Assembly: GCA_029834535.1 (NCBI GenBank)
Contig: JAQMWT010000260.1
Span: forward strand, 1-64,000
DNA length: 64,000 nt
DNA from: Chrysophaeum taylorii
Lineage: Eukaryota; Sar; Pelagophyceae; Pelagomonadales; Pelagomonadaceae
Direction: 5' to 3'
Of the stretch, positions 45,163 through 54,870 are shown piece by piece. Numbering within the stretch: the stretch's first letter is position 1; each line of letters opens with the position of its first letter. The position numbers and the translations under genes were made by a program. A model generated the notes under the pieces. The model ran no database searches. It saw only the letters and a program-made list of their open reading frames with translations, and was not told the DNA's origin.

Positions 45163-47586
45163 CAGCGTTGGGAATTCACTGGGCTCACTTCACTAGGTTC
45201 ACTGAATTTGATTCACTTCACCGAAAATGTTCGTCTCCGAAGTCCAATGTTCACTTCACGTTCATTCACTTTGGCTGACGGCCAAGTCTGATGAGCCAAG
45301 TCGAGCCGCGCTACCTGGAGGTGGAGGATGATGTTGATGATAAGGAGGAATTTAAACGCGGTGTTAACAAAAGGAGGAAGTTCACAAGAACGAGCCGATT
45401 GCGACGTCGATGTTGTGACGTGGAAAACACGCCCGGCACCAAAAGTGGACGATCAACAACCAGGTTTTTTTTTCCGAGGTGTGGTGGTGGGACTGCGTGC
45501 GTCGACTGAAGGAACATCATCCTGACGACCACCGCGTTGACTGACTGACCAGTGGGGAGGCGACGACGCATGTGTGTGTCCGGTGCTGCTGGGAGCGCCT
45601 GAAGGTGGTGACGAGAGACTTCAAGAAAGGCACGTGGCAGACAGACGACCAAGCCCTCTTGGGGCCGGCCCACTTCAAGGCTGCGCATCCGGAGGAGGAC
45701 AAGCTGGGACGTCAACAGCTCACCAAGAAACAGAAAACAGACCAAGAAAAGGAGGGCGTTTTTTATGACGGCCGTGGGCGCTGTGGCAGGCTCTCGAAGG
45801 GTAAATCGGATGTTACGAGATACTTCATGGCCATGCCCAGCCAGGCAAAGCACTCTTCCCTGATGGCGTTCTCGGCTCGGCACTACGTGTACACGTCGGC
45901 AGCGGTTTTTTTCCAAGCGCACCTTCGACGGACGACGAAGATCATCGCAGCCTAATTGAGGCGGCGTATTACCGCGGTGGTGGTGGCAGGAAAGGCAAGT
46001 GCCCTCGTTCAGGACTCGAAAGGCGCTGTTTGATGAATGGGTGGACGCTGAATATCGTTGTTTTGTTGTTCGAATCTTGATACACGTCGTTACGGAGTGT
46101 TATGAAGCGGCGGCTTTCGGCAATCCATTCGCCCAGGTGTCTGCTGCATGACGGCGGCGGGACACTCAAGGATAATTTCAAGCGACAGGCCATTGGCCTA
46201 TCCTTCATCTGGCCCGATTGGAGTGGCGTTGAGACGGTGTTCCCGCGTGGGCCTCGTTCCAGCTGACGACGGAACCGATTCTGGCACGGCTTCTCTGGTC
46301 CGTTCTGTTTGTCGCGGAGCGTGCGAGAATCGATATCGATTTGGCGGCCGCAACCATTGTTCAAGACCGGGCTGCAATTGGCGTCGCTGAAGAATTTTTT
46401 GTTGAGGTCGAAGCGTGTGACATGCATGATTATCTCAAAGATCTCGGCAGGGGCATGTGGCGACTTGACACGCGATCTAGAGGCAAGCAGTTGATCAATA
46501 GATTCCCAGGTGGCCAGGAGCCGCTGAACAGTGGTGGCCACGATGGTGCCAAGTACTACTTTTATTATGGCACACGTTTGAAGGATCTGCATGCGCTTTT
46601 GCCATTACAGCCGGGGGAAATAAATCGCCGGAGCTCAAGCTCGACCTCAATAAGACGAGGTTCTGGTCGCGATACCAACTTATTCGTTCCTTGCTGCGTA
46701 TGCACCACGTGCTCAAACTGTACACGACTACCAACATTGGACTCCCCTGGACAATCAGTGATGAGCAATGGGTGGCGTTGGCTGAATTCGAGGCGATTTT
46801 TGCTATAACGGATGCGGCCGCTGTTTTCGTGCATCATGAACACTTATACCTGGGGGCGTGCGCCGCATTGATCAAGCACAACGTGATCGAGTCTCTGCGA
46901 GCTGGGACGCTAGAAGTCATTGATCTCCCGAACATAACTGCGAAATCCATGCCACGTAAGACTGTCGATGTTGACGACCTCAGCAAGACAGGCAAAATCT
47001 GTCTTGAGTGGGCTATTCTCGAATGTGAGCGTCGTTTTTTTTGCGGGAATAATGAAAACTACGTGCGTCACTTCGACTATGAATTCAACGATCGCGAGCT
47101 GATTGCCTTCCTTCTTGACTTTCGGACTATCAACTGCCTGTCGTCCAATCAGAGAGCTCGGGCCAGGAAGTTGCTGACGGAAGAATATGTGATTTGCGCA
47201 CGGACTGCATTCCACCACGAAAAGGCAAAGACTTCCTCCGAGTCTGCGCCGCCCTCCGAGCCTGCGCCTGCCCGCAGTCTCTTGGCGGCACTCGACGCAC
47301 CCGGCGCTTGGGACGACGACATTAGTGGCGATGAGCCTTCTTTTGCTATGCCTGAGAACCAGATGCCCGATTTCAACGTGGAGGAGTTTGAACAGGTCTT
47401 CACTCAATGGATCAGGCTGTCGAGATCGCTCGACTGGAAAGAGCATTATCCTGAACTTGAGAAGAAGGATGAAGTCGGCTTCACAGATCTGGCTGTGCTC
47501 GACGTTGGAAAGCCGTATCGACCGCTCACCAAGAAGCAGTATGGGTTCCTTCCTTCCGGACATGGCGAGAGCCTCCTCCTCTAAGG
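45163..47586 (+). pseudogene. hAT transposase, copy B with 5' terminus and BED-type finger
   Basis: The element starts at CAGCGTTGGGAATTCACT (45163), a CAG-type hAT end also found at 52739. The N-terminal part shows a BED-finger-like pattern, CVRCC followed by HFKAAHPEEDKLG (about 45570-45710). Then come HDGGGTLKDNFKRQAIGLSF (about 46145-46205), FFVEVEACDMHDYLKDLG (about 46395-46445), LDLNKTRFWSRYQLIRSLLR (about 46640-46700) and a long open frame of 297 codons (46691-47584), including EQWVALAEFEAIFAITDAAA, ELIAFLLDFRTINC and DFNVEEFEQVFTQWIRLSRS. It stops at LPSGHGESLLL where the dimerisation region should begin; a copia 5' fragment abuts it there. Several frame breaks lie upstream of the long frame. 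hAT enzymes cut and paste DNA using an RNase H-like fold. Confidence 0.75.
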
Positions 47587-47589
47587 TTT

Positions 47590-47845
47590 TTTTTTCAATC
47601 ATCAAGTTTTTGCGAAAGCTTGCTATCTTTAATTTCGATCGAGGACATGTTGGACGATAACGAACCGAACACGTAGCAATGAACTGAAGCCGAGGAGGAA
47701 TCGCCACGAAGTCAAGCAGAGGCTCGACCGTGGAGAACACCTGCTGCCATGTTACAACTGGAATGGGGCGTTAGACTAGCGACAAGGGAAAGACGTAGGG
47801 ATACGAGATACGTGGTGCAGGGGTAAGTGTCATAGCTTCCTCACA
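47590..47845 (-). mobile_element. Copia-type 5'-end fragment, inverted (fossil)
   Basis: On the minus strand it reads TGTGAGGAAGCTATGACACT..., matching 53251 onward for about 255 bp: a short LTR-like stretch ending CA, then TGGCAGCAGGTG at the primer-site position, then the first codons of a gag-like frame (SSIEIKDSKLSQKLD). It abuts hAT copy B on one side and the Helitron copy on the other. Fossil fragment. Confidence 0.55.
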
Positions 47846-48752
47846 AGTGCAGGCGCCAGTAAAGTTCACCTAGTCCCAATCTCTAACCCCAGTAAGTTCG
47901 GCGTAAACCCACTCGTGCTCACACCCACTCTCCTTTGAGCTCGTCGCTCCCACCCCCGCCAATCTAGGCTGCTTTCATCCGCACACGCCGCTAACCTTTG
48001 AGTTTACTCTAAAAACCCCAAGTTCTTCACTTGGTCCCAATAAGTTCACCTGGTCACTAAGTTCAGATAGTCCCAATCTCTAACCCCAGTAAGTAAGTCA
48101 CCTGAGTCCCAGTAAGTTCACCTACAGTGCGCGTGTAGACGCCGGGAGGGGGCTTATCGCTGGATATTGCGCAGCACGTGTGGGGTAGGGTGGCGTCGTC
48201 GACCCAGAAGAGGATATCTATCCTCGGGGTTGCCGACTCGACAGAGAGCCACGTAGAGCTGGACGTGGCAGAAGACGGGCTTGGGCAAGAGGACGCCGAC
48301 CTCGCGGGGCGTCTGGCCCTGGCTCTTGTTGACCATTTTGGCGTCGGCGGGCCTTAAGGGATACAGGTTGGAGGAGCCTCGGGGAAAACGACACGATCAA
48401 TCACGTATCTGGTACCGTTGCAGTGGCCGTGCGACGGGTCGAGGTTGCGAAGACTTTTTTAAGCTCGCGATCAAAAAAGTCAGCATGCCGTTGGTGGTGG
48501 TCAGGGAATTGAAAAAAAACTCGACTGTAAAGAGCGAGGCGTCGTCTTCCGACCCAACCTAGTCGTCGGCCGAAAAGAACTCCGACGCCTCGTCTCCGGG
48601 AAAAAAAGGCCGTGGTCATTCATTCATGCGCGCGTTGTCAGCATCGACAATATCGTTTCGACGCGGCGTGAGAATGGCGCGCTGGCTAAAAGAGCCGCCG
48701 CGGGTCGTGGAAATAGTCTGCGAGGTCGCCGCCGTAGACGGCTTCCTTATTA
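47843..48752 (-). mobile_element. Helitron 3' fragment, copy 4 (inverted)
   Basis: The inverted counterpart of the unit at 46. Its 3' end (CCTGCACTTG-T on the minus strand) lies at 47843. The helicase signature VNKSQGQTPREVGVLLPKPV and FCHVQLYVALCRVGNPED is at about 48215-48335, and the 5' limit is near 48752 at the LQAVYGDLADYFHD-equivalent sequence. It ends only about 90 bases before the start of the intact RAP gene, so the promoter of that gene may lie within or against Helitron sequence. Confidence 0.7.
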
Positions 48753-48845
48753 ACCTTTCGAGTGATCCTAAACCCTGGGGACAAACATAGACGCTGACCG
48801 AGGGCAAGGGTTGGGAGAAAGACACGTAAACTGTATGTTGAAACG

Positions 48846-51800
48846 ATGCACGCGAAACGGAGACGCCAGGACTACGATCAGAACTGGGCACCACCTCGCT
48901 GGCTTGTGGCCGAACGAGGATATGGGAGCGACACACCCCACGAACCGTCGAACGCAACGTTTGGAGACGACCGGACAAATCAAGACCACTTGCCGAGAGC
49001 AGAAAACAATCCAGATTTGCAGGACAGGCATCGATCGCCGCCCAACCACCGCGCTGGTCGAGACTGGCGCCGTTCGCCGGCGCAACTACTAGAAGAGGGC
49101 GAGGTGCAGGAAAGCCGTCGCGACGCCGACGCTTTCTTGGCTATGGAAGCCCCGCGATGGCAACAAATAGAATGGGGAAAGCAGATGACAGACCGCGGCG
49201 CGACTCCCGAGATGATACTTTCGCTCTTTGCGGCTCGAGGCGACAAATTCAGCGCTCGCAACTTGTCGACTGCCGCGCACCGTGTTGCCAAGTTTGGAGG
49301 CTTCGATGTGCAGCAGCACGATCGACGCGTGATGGTCCTCGCGGACGCTTGTCGGCGCTGCGTTAGAGAATTCAACCCGCAGGAGCTAGCCAACACGGTC
49401 TGGGCCTTCGCAACGGCGCGCGTCGCGGCGCCCGAGCTCTTCGCGGCGGTCGCCGGCGCGGCTTCGTCGCGGCTTTGCGACTTCAATCAGCAGGATCTCG
49501 CCAACACGGCGTGGGCCTTCGCCACGGCGCGCGTCGAGGCACCCGAGCTCTTCGCGGCGATTGCCGGCGCGGCTTCATCGCGGCTTTGCGACTTCAATCA
49601 GCAGGATCTCGCCAACACGGCGTGGGCCTTCGCCACGGCGCGCGTCGAGGCACCCGAGCTCTTCGCGGCGATTGCCGGCGCGGCTTCATCGAAGCTGGGG
49701 GAGTTCAATCCGCAGGAACTCGCCAACACAGCGTGGGCCTTTGCGATGGCGCGCATCGAGGCACCTGAGTTCTTCGCGGCGATTGCCCGCGCAGCTTCGT
49801 CGCGGCTGGGGGAGTTCAAACCCCAGGCGCTCGCAAACACGGCGTGGGCCTTCGCGACGGCGCGCGTCGCGGCTCCCGAGCTCTTCGCGGGGATCGCCAA
49901 TGCGGCATTTTCGCGGCTTTACGAGTTCAATCCGCAAGACCTCGCCAACACGGCGTGGGCCTTCGCGACGGCGGGCATCGAGGCACCTCAGCTCTTCGCG
50001 GCGATCGCCGGCGCTGCATCCTCGCGGCTTTGCGACTTCAATCCCCAGAACCTCGCCAACACGGCGTGGGCCTTCGTGAAGGCGCGCATCGAGGCACCTC
50101 AGCTTTTCGCTGCGATCGCCGGCACGGCTTCCTCTCGGCTTGGCGAGTTCACTCCGCAAGCGCTCTCCAACACGGCATGGGCCTTCGCGACGGCGGGCAC
50201 CGACGCACCTGAGCTCTTCGCGGCGATCGCCAGCGCGGCTTCATCGCGGCTGGGCGAGTTCAATCCGCGGGACCTCGCCAACACGGCATGGGCCTTCGCG
50301 ACGGCGGGCACCAACACACCTGAGCTCTTCGCGGCGATCGCTAGCGCGGTTTCATCGCGGCTGGGCGAGTTCAATCAGCAGGACCTCGCCAGCACGGCGT
50401 GGGCCTTCGCGACGGCGCGCATCGAGGCACCTCATCTTTTTGCGGCGATCGCCGGCGCGGCTTCATCGCGGCTGGGCGAGTTCAATCCCCAGAACCTCGC
50501 CAACACGGCGTGGGCCTTCGCGACGGCGCGCATCGAGGCTCCTCAGCTCTTCGCGGCGATCGCCAGCGCGGTTTCATCGCGGCTGGGCGAGTTCAATCCC
50601 CAGAACCTCGCCAACACGGCGTGGGCCTTCGCGACGGCGAGCATCGAGGCACCCGAGCGCTTCGCGGCGATCGCCGGCGCGGCTTCATCTCGGCTTGGCG
50701 AGTTCAATCCGCAGGACCTTGCAATTACAGCGTGGGCCTTCGCGACGGCGCGCATCGAGGCACCTCAGCTCTTCGAGGCGATCGCGGGAGCGGCTTCATC
50801 TCGGCTTGGCGAGTTCAGTCCGCAGAACCTCGCCAACACGGCGTGGGCCTTCGCCACGGCGTGCATCGAGGCACCTCAGCTTTTCGCTGCGATCGCCGGC
50901 ACGGCTTCCTCTCGGCTTGGCGATTTCAAGCCGCAGGAGCTCGCCAACACGGCGTGGGCCTTCGCGACGGCGCGCATCGAGGCACCTCAGCTCTTCGCGG
51001 CGATCGCCGGCGCTGCATCCTCGCGGCTTTGCGACTTCAATCCCCAGAACCTCGCCAACACGGCGTGGGCCTTCGTGAAGGCGCGCATCGAGGCACCTCA
51101 GCTTTTCGCTGCGATCGCCGGCACGGCTTCCTCTCGGCTTGGCGAGTTCAATCAGCAGGACCTCGCCAACACGGCGTGGGCCTTCGCGACGGCGGGCACC
51201 GACGCACCTGAGCTCTTCGCGGCGATTGCGGGAGCGGCTTCATCTCGGCTTGGCGAGTTCAGTCCGCAGAACCTCGCCAACACGGCGTGGGCCTTCGCGA
51301 CGGCGCGCATCGAGGCTCCTCAGCTCTTCGCGGCGATCGCCAGCGCGGTTTCATCGCGGCTGGGCGAGTTCAATCCCCAGAACCTCGACAACACGGCGTG
51401 GGCCTTCGCGACGGCGAGCATCGAGGCACCCGAGCGCTTCGCGGCGATCGCCGGCGCGGCTTCATCTCGGCTTGGCGAGTTCAATCCGCAGGACCTTGCA
51501 ATTACAGCGTGGGCCTTCGCGACGGCGCGCATCGAGGCACCTCAGCTCTTCGACGCGATCGCCGGCGCTGCATCCTCGCGGCTTTGCGACTTCAAACCCC
51601 AGGACCTGGCCAACACGGCGTGGGCCTTCGCCACGGCGTGCATCGAGGCACCTCAGCTTTTCGCTGCGATCGCCGGCACGGCTTCCTCTCGGCTTGGCGA
51701 TTTCAAGCCGCAGGAGCTCGCCAACACGGCGTGGGCCTTCGCGACGGCGCGCATCGAGGCACCCGAGCTCTTCGCGGCGATCGCCCGCGCTGCATCCTCG

Positions 51801-52484
51801 CGGCTTGGCGAGTTCAATCCCCAGAACCTCGCCAACACGGCGTGGGCCTTCGCGACGGCGGGCATCGACGCACCCGAGCTTTTCGACGCTATTGCGCTGG
51901 TGGTCTGGTCGCGGTTGTGCGAGTTAAATACGCAGGACCTTTCAATTACAGCGTGGGCATTTGCCTGCGTTGACTGGAAAAAGGATCCCGAGTTTTTCGT
52001 CGAGCTCGCCTCCGTTGCCGTCATAGATCTTGATGCCCTCAATGATCGCGAACTGTCGCAGCTCCACCTTGCTTCGCTCCACTTTGACCTCGTGTGGCCC
52101 GACCAGAAAGACTTTTATCCGCTGTCAAAGCACCAGCAGATGCTCCAGGAAGCGCATCAACGGCAGGACCCATCGCCGTCTCGATTCCAACGCGACGTTG
52201 CGACCGCTTTAGACCGAGTTGGCTGGAAACACGTCTTCGAGTACGTGTCAAAAGAGGGATTATCGCTCGACATGGCTCAACCCGACACCAGGCAAGCGGT
52301 CGAAGCCGACGGCCCATTCCACTATCTCAAACAAACTAGGATTGTGAACGGATCTACGCGCTTCAAGTCCAGATTATTACGGCGGCTCGGCTGGGACGTT
52401 GTCCACGTTCCGTTCTTCGAGTGGCAGGCTCTCGACGGCGAGCGAGAACGCGACTCTTACCTCCATGCAAGGCTGCAAAGATAG
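48846..52484 (+). CDS. Heptatricopeptide-repeat RAP-domain protein, intact
   Basis: A single open frame of 1,212 codons with no introns needed. Residues 1-170 form a hydrophilic Arg/Asp/Glu/Pro-rich lead ending in RWQQIEWGKQMTDRG and ILSLFAARGDKFSARNLST. Residues 172-1020 hold 23 tandem 37-residue repeats of the type FNPQDLANTAWAFATA...EAPELFAAIA, plus a degenerate 24th (AWAFACVDWKKDPEFFVELA). The C-terminus is a RAP domain (about 1135-1212: EYVSKEGLSLDMAQPD, VEADGPFHYLKQTR, SRLLRRLGWDVVHVPFFEWQ). Length, repeat period and RAP end fit heptatricopeptide-repeat proteins and related OPR/FASTK-like factors, which bind organellar RNA and steer its processing or stability. Import into mitochondrion or plastid is inferred; no clear transit peptide is visible, so the start could lie upstream. 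Only about 90 bp separate it from the Helitron copy. Confidence 0.9.
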   Translation: MHAKRRRQDYDQNWAPPRWLVAERGYGSDTPHEPSNATFGDDRTNQDHLPRAENNPDLQDRHRSPPNHRAGRDWRRSPAQLLEEGEVQESRRDADAFLAMEAPRWQQIEWGKQMTDRGATPEMILSLFAARGDKFSARNLSTAAHRVAKFGGFDVQQHDRRVMVLADACRRCVREFNPQELANTVWAFATARVAAPELFAAVAGAASSRLCDFNQQDLANTAWAFATARVEAPELFAAIAGAASSRLCDFNQQDLANTAWAFATARVEAPELFAAIAGAASSKLGEFNPQELANTAWAFAMARIEAPEFFAAIARAASSRLGEFKPQALANTAWAFATARVAAPELFAGIANAAFSRLYEFNPQDLANTAWAFATAGIEAPQLFAAIAGAASSRLCDFNPQNLANTAWAFVKARIEAPQLFAAIAGTASSRLGEFTPQALSNTAWAFATAGTDAPELFAAIASAASSRLGEFNPRDLANTAWAFATAGTNTPELFAAIASAVSSRLGEFNQQDLASTAWAFATARIEAPHLFAAIAGAASSRLGEFNPQNLANTAWAFATARIEAPQLFAAIASAVSSRLGEFNPQNLANTAWAFATASIEAPERFAAIAGAASSRLGEFNPQDLAITAWAFATARIEAPQLFEAIAGAASSRLGEFSPQNLANTAWAFATACIEAPQLFAAIAGTASSRLGDFKPQELANTAWAFATARIEAPQLFAAIAGAASSRLCDFNPQNLANTAWAFVKARIEAPQLFAAIAGTASSRLGEFNQQDLANTAWAFATAGTDAPELFAAIAGAASSRLGEFSPQNLANTAWAFATARIEAPQLFAAIASAVSSRLGEFNPQNLDNTAWAFATASIEAPERFAAIAGAASSRLGEFNPQDLAITAWAFATARIEAPQLFDAIAGAASSRLCDFKPQDLANTAWAFATACIEAPQLFAAIAGTASSRLGDFKPQELANTAWAFATARIEAPELFAAIARAASSRLGEFNPQNLANTAWAFATAGIDAPELFDAIALVVWSRLCELNTQDLSITAWAFACVDWKKDPEFFVELASVAVIDLDALNDRELSQLHLASLHFDLVWPDQKDFYPLSKHQQMLQEAHQRQDPSPSRFQRDVATALDRVGWKHVFEYVSKEGLSLDMAQPDTRQAVEADGPFHYLKQTRIVNGSTRFKSRLLRRLGWDVVHVPFFEWQALDGERERDSYLHARLQR
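49359..52000 (+). repeat. 111-bp tandem repeat array inside the RAP gene
   Basis: Twenty-three units of exactly 111 bp (37 codons) plus one diverged unit. Nucleotide identity between neighbours is high. Units 11-15 recur almost unchanged as units 18-22 (a shift of seven units, 777 bp), and units 7-8 recur as 16-17, showing block duplication. Variable positions are mainly around the NP/NQ/KP/SP residues and the AR/AG/AC/AS-IEAPQ/TDAPE segment. Confidence 0.95.
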
Positions 52485-52738
52485 CATCGTCTTCCCTTGC
52501 CCACTCGATGATGATAGAAAATTCACTTCGCGCGGACGGTCCAGACGACGTGTGGTTCAAGAGCTTGGACCACTCTCCCGCATGTCGTGAATTGTCCCGA
52601 ATGAGACCCCGCGCGGCACTCTCTCTCCTTTCCCAATAATTTTTCTTCTGTAGGATTTCTCGTACCCTTTGCGTTTTCTTCTTTGGCTTTCTGGTCAAAA
52701 CATGACGTTGAAGCTTCTCTTTCATGGCGAGCAAAAAC
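52485..52738. other. 3' flank of the RAP gene
   Basis: No further gene seen. It may hold the transcript end. A hAT terminus begins at 52739. Confidence 0.4.
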
Positions 52739-53227
52739 CAACGTTGGGAATTCACTTCAGCGAGCGAACGTGAACCACTTCACCAGCCACGCAATTTTGG
52801 TGAAGTGATTTGAAGTGAACACGTCGGCGGCTATCGTGAACCTTGGTGAAGTGAACGCCACTTTTTTTTTGATGCCAGCGCCGGTCCCTGCCGCGCCCCG
52901 TCATTTCCGTGCCCCCCGCGCGCTATTTATTGCCTCCTAGGTCTGGTGCTCTTAGATTCATTCACGTTTCGGGGCGAAGGGGGAGCCAGAGTGGATGGTG
53001 TTCAGGGCGTGTCCCTGTACTTAAAATCCGGGCCGCCGCAGCGCCGCCGCCGCCGCCGCAATGAAGAAATTCTTGTTCATGCGCAGTATACTGGCAACTT
53101 TGTCCGTGGCGGTCCACGCCGAGCATGACCGTGTTTCTTTCCCTCGGTCAGGACAAGGTTTCCAATGCCCAGGCAGCGCTCACAGTAGTAGCTCTGCACG
53201 CCATGTGTACTACCAATTGAAAAAACC
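52739..53227 (-). pseudogene. hAT 3'-end fragment (copy-B type)
   Basis: It begins with CAACGTTGGGAATTCACTTC at 52739, close to the copy-B end at 45163. On the minus strand it encodes the last hAT residues (GNLVLTEGKK near 53125-53160, and ASILRMNKNFF near 53065-53097, in different frames). The rest of the transposase is missing. A CGC-rich simple repeat lies at about 53035-53060. Confidence 0.5.
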
Positions 53228-53250
53228 CAGCGTTGTGCATTTACTAAATC
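53228..53250 (-). mobile_element. 23-bp hAT terminus (24260-type) cut off by an LTR
   Basis: CAGCGTTGTGCATTTACTAA followed by ATC is identical to the first 23 bases of the hAT end at 24260. It stops exactly where TGTGAGGAAGC, the copia-type LTR start, begins. This reads as a hAT end into which an LTR element was inserted. Confidence 0.5.
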
Positions 53251-54649
53251 TGTGAGGAAGCTATGACACTTACCCCTGCACCACGTATCCAGTATCCCCA
53301 CGTCATTCCCTTATCGCTAGTGTAACGCCCCATTCCAGATGTCACATGGTAGCAGGTGTTCGTTCACGATCGAACCTGTGCTTGACTTCACGGCGACTCC
53401 TCATCGGTTTCCGTTCTTTGCTACATGTTCGGTTCGTTCTCGTCTCTCATGTCCTCGATCGCAATTAAAGATAGCAAGCTTTCGCAAAAACTTGATGCCT
53501 TCAGCCGTGCGCGACATCTTTTCCACCACTGGCCACGTCGTCTTGAGAACATGATATTTTCTACCGGCGATCACACTATCTCGACCAACGATTGGTTTGG
53601 ACTAGCATCTCAGCATCTCGCTGCTCTGCAGAAGCATCTCGCTGCTCTGAAGCAGATTTTCTCAGCATCTCGCTGCTCTGAAGGCGAATTTCGCGTCAAG
53701 CAACAACGTTGATATCCATGAAAACCGCGACATGAACTTCACGCGACTTTACAAGCGCATTACCGATGTCTACATGGGCCATGGGGATCGCGTAGCGAGC
53801 TTCCTCAACAAGTTCATCATCGGAGTATACAAGTTGCTCGGCATTGTACCACTCACCGGAGTTCAAGTTGCTCGGCATTGTACCTGATCCGACGCACCCT
53901 CGAGTGGGTCCTCGCATTTGACTACGTGCATCGTGCTTCACGACTTACTAGCTTTGTTTTATCGTCTCGCGTCTCGTACCGATGAATGTGGTTGTACCCT
54001 TGAGAAGTTCAACAGCAATCAATTTAGATGGCATGCACAACCACTTCTGCCGCGCTATCCGCCGCGTCGTCAGCCACAACCCCGACTTCAGACTCTTCCA
54101 ACTGACCTACCCTATACGCTCCCCTTTCCCACCAACCTGGCTCTACTCGATTCCGACGCACTACCTACCCAATGTCCTTTTGGCGGCTGCAAGGATCACT
54201 TTAAGGGGACTGCCGCAAGTTTCACAGTTCCTAGCTATTCCACGACAACGCGCTACCCACCATCGCCGTTCTTCTCAACAGCGCAACACTCCAAATGACT
54301 CCACCAACACCCAACAACACCAACCCACCAAAACCAACACCAGCAACACTACCTTTTCTGCTCCTATGCCTACTCCAACCTTGACTGATTCTAGTTCCAC
54401 TCCGCCGCTTTTCTTAATACCACCACCTATTACACCCCCCTTCACCGGCTTAAACGGCCACACCCACCGTCTCACATACATTTCCCGATACTCTATCTTA
54501 TCATCTTTGCACCTTTCTGCCAATCAAGATAATTCCAAGTCAGCGTGTGTACCGCCGAATGTCTGATGCAAGCACATCAACAACCCCATCCCACGGAAGC
54601 CCCTCGTTTTTTGTTTTTAGCTCCCATTGCACAGGCGCCCTTCGTTCTG

Positions 54650-54870
54650 TACTTTCCGCTATTCGTTGCTCAACCCCTCGTTCTGTATTTTCACCTCGTC
54701 GTTGCTCCTCTCCTCGTTCTGTATTTTCCCCTCGTCGTTGCTCCACTCCCCATTGTGCATTTTCAGCTATTCGTTGATCCACTCCCCGTTGTGCATTTTC
54801 AACTATTCGTTGATCCACTCTCCGTTGTGCATTTTCACCTATTCATTGATCCACTCCTCGTTGTGCTTGT
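54650..54870. repeat. 36-bp minisatellite within the copia relic
   Basis: Six to seven imperfect units, each containing a GTTGTGCATTTTCA-like core and ending near CGTTGATCCACTCC. The period is 12 codons, so reading frames on both strands remain open and give repeating peptides. Confidence 0.8.

Noticed and set aside
49561-51973. Long open frames in other frames across the RAP repeat array (for example 50140-51078 and 50399-51211)
   Set aside because: The 111-bp unit is a multiple of three and its alternate frames happen to lack stops. They give Arg/Ser-rich repeats (RRGPSRRRASRH) with no domain, while the main frame has the repeats and the RAP end.
54540-54818. Minus-strand repeat protein of the type RGVDQRIAENAQ
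   Set aside because: It is produced by the 36-bp minisatellite in the copia relic. No domain or start context supports a gene.
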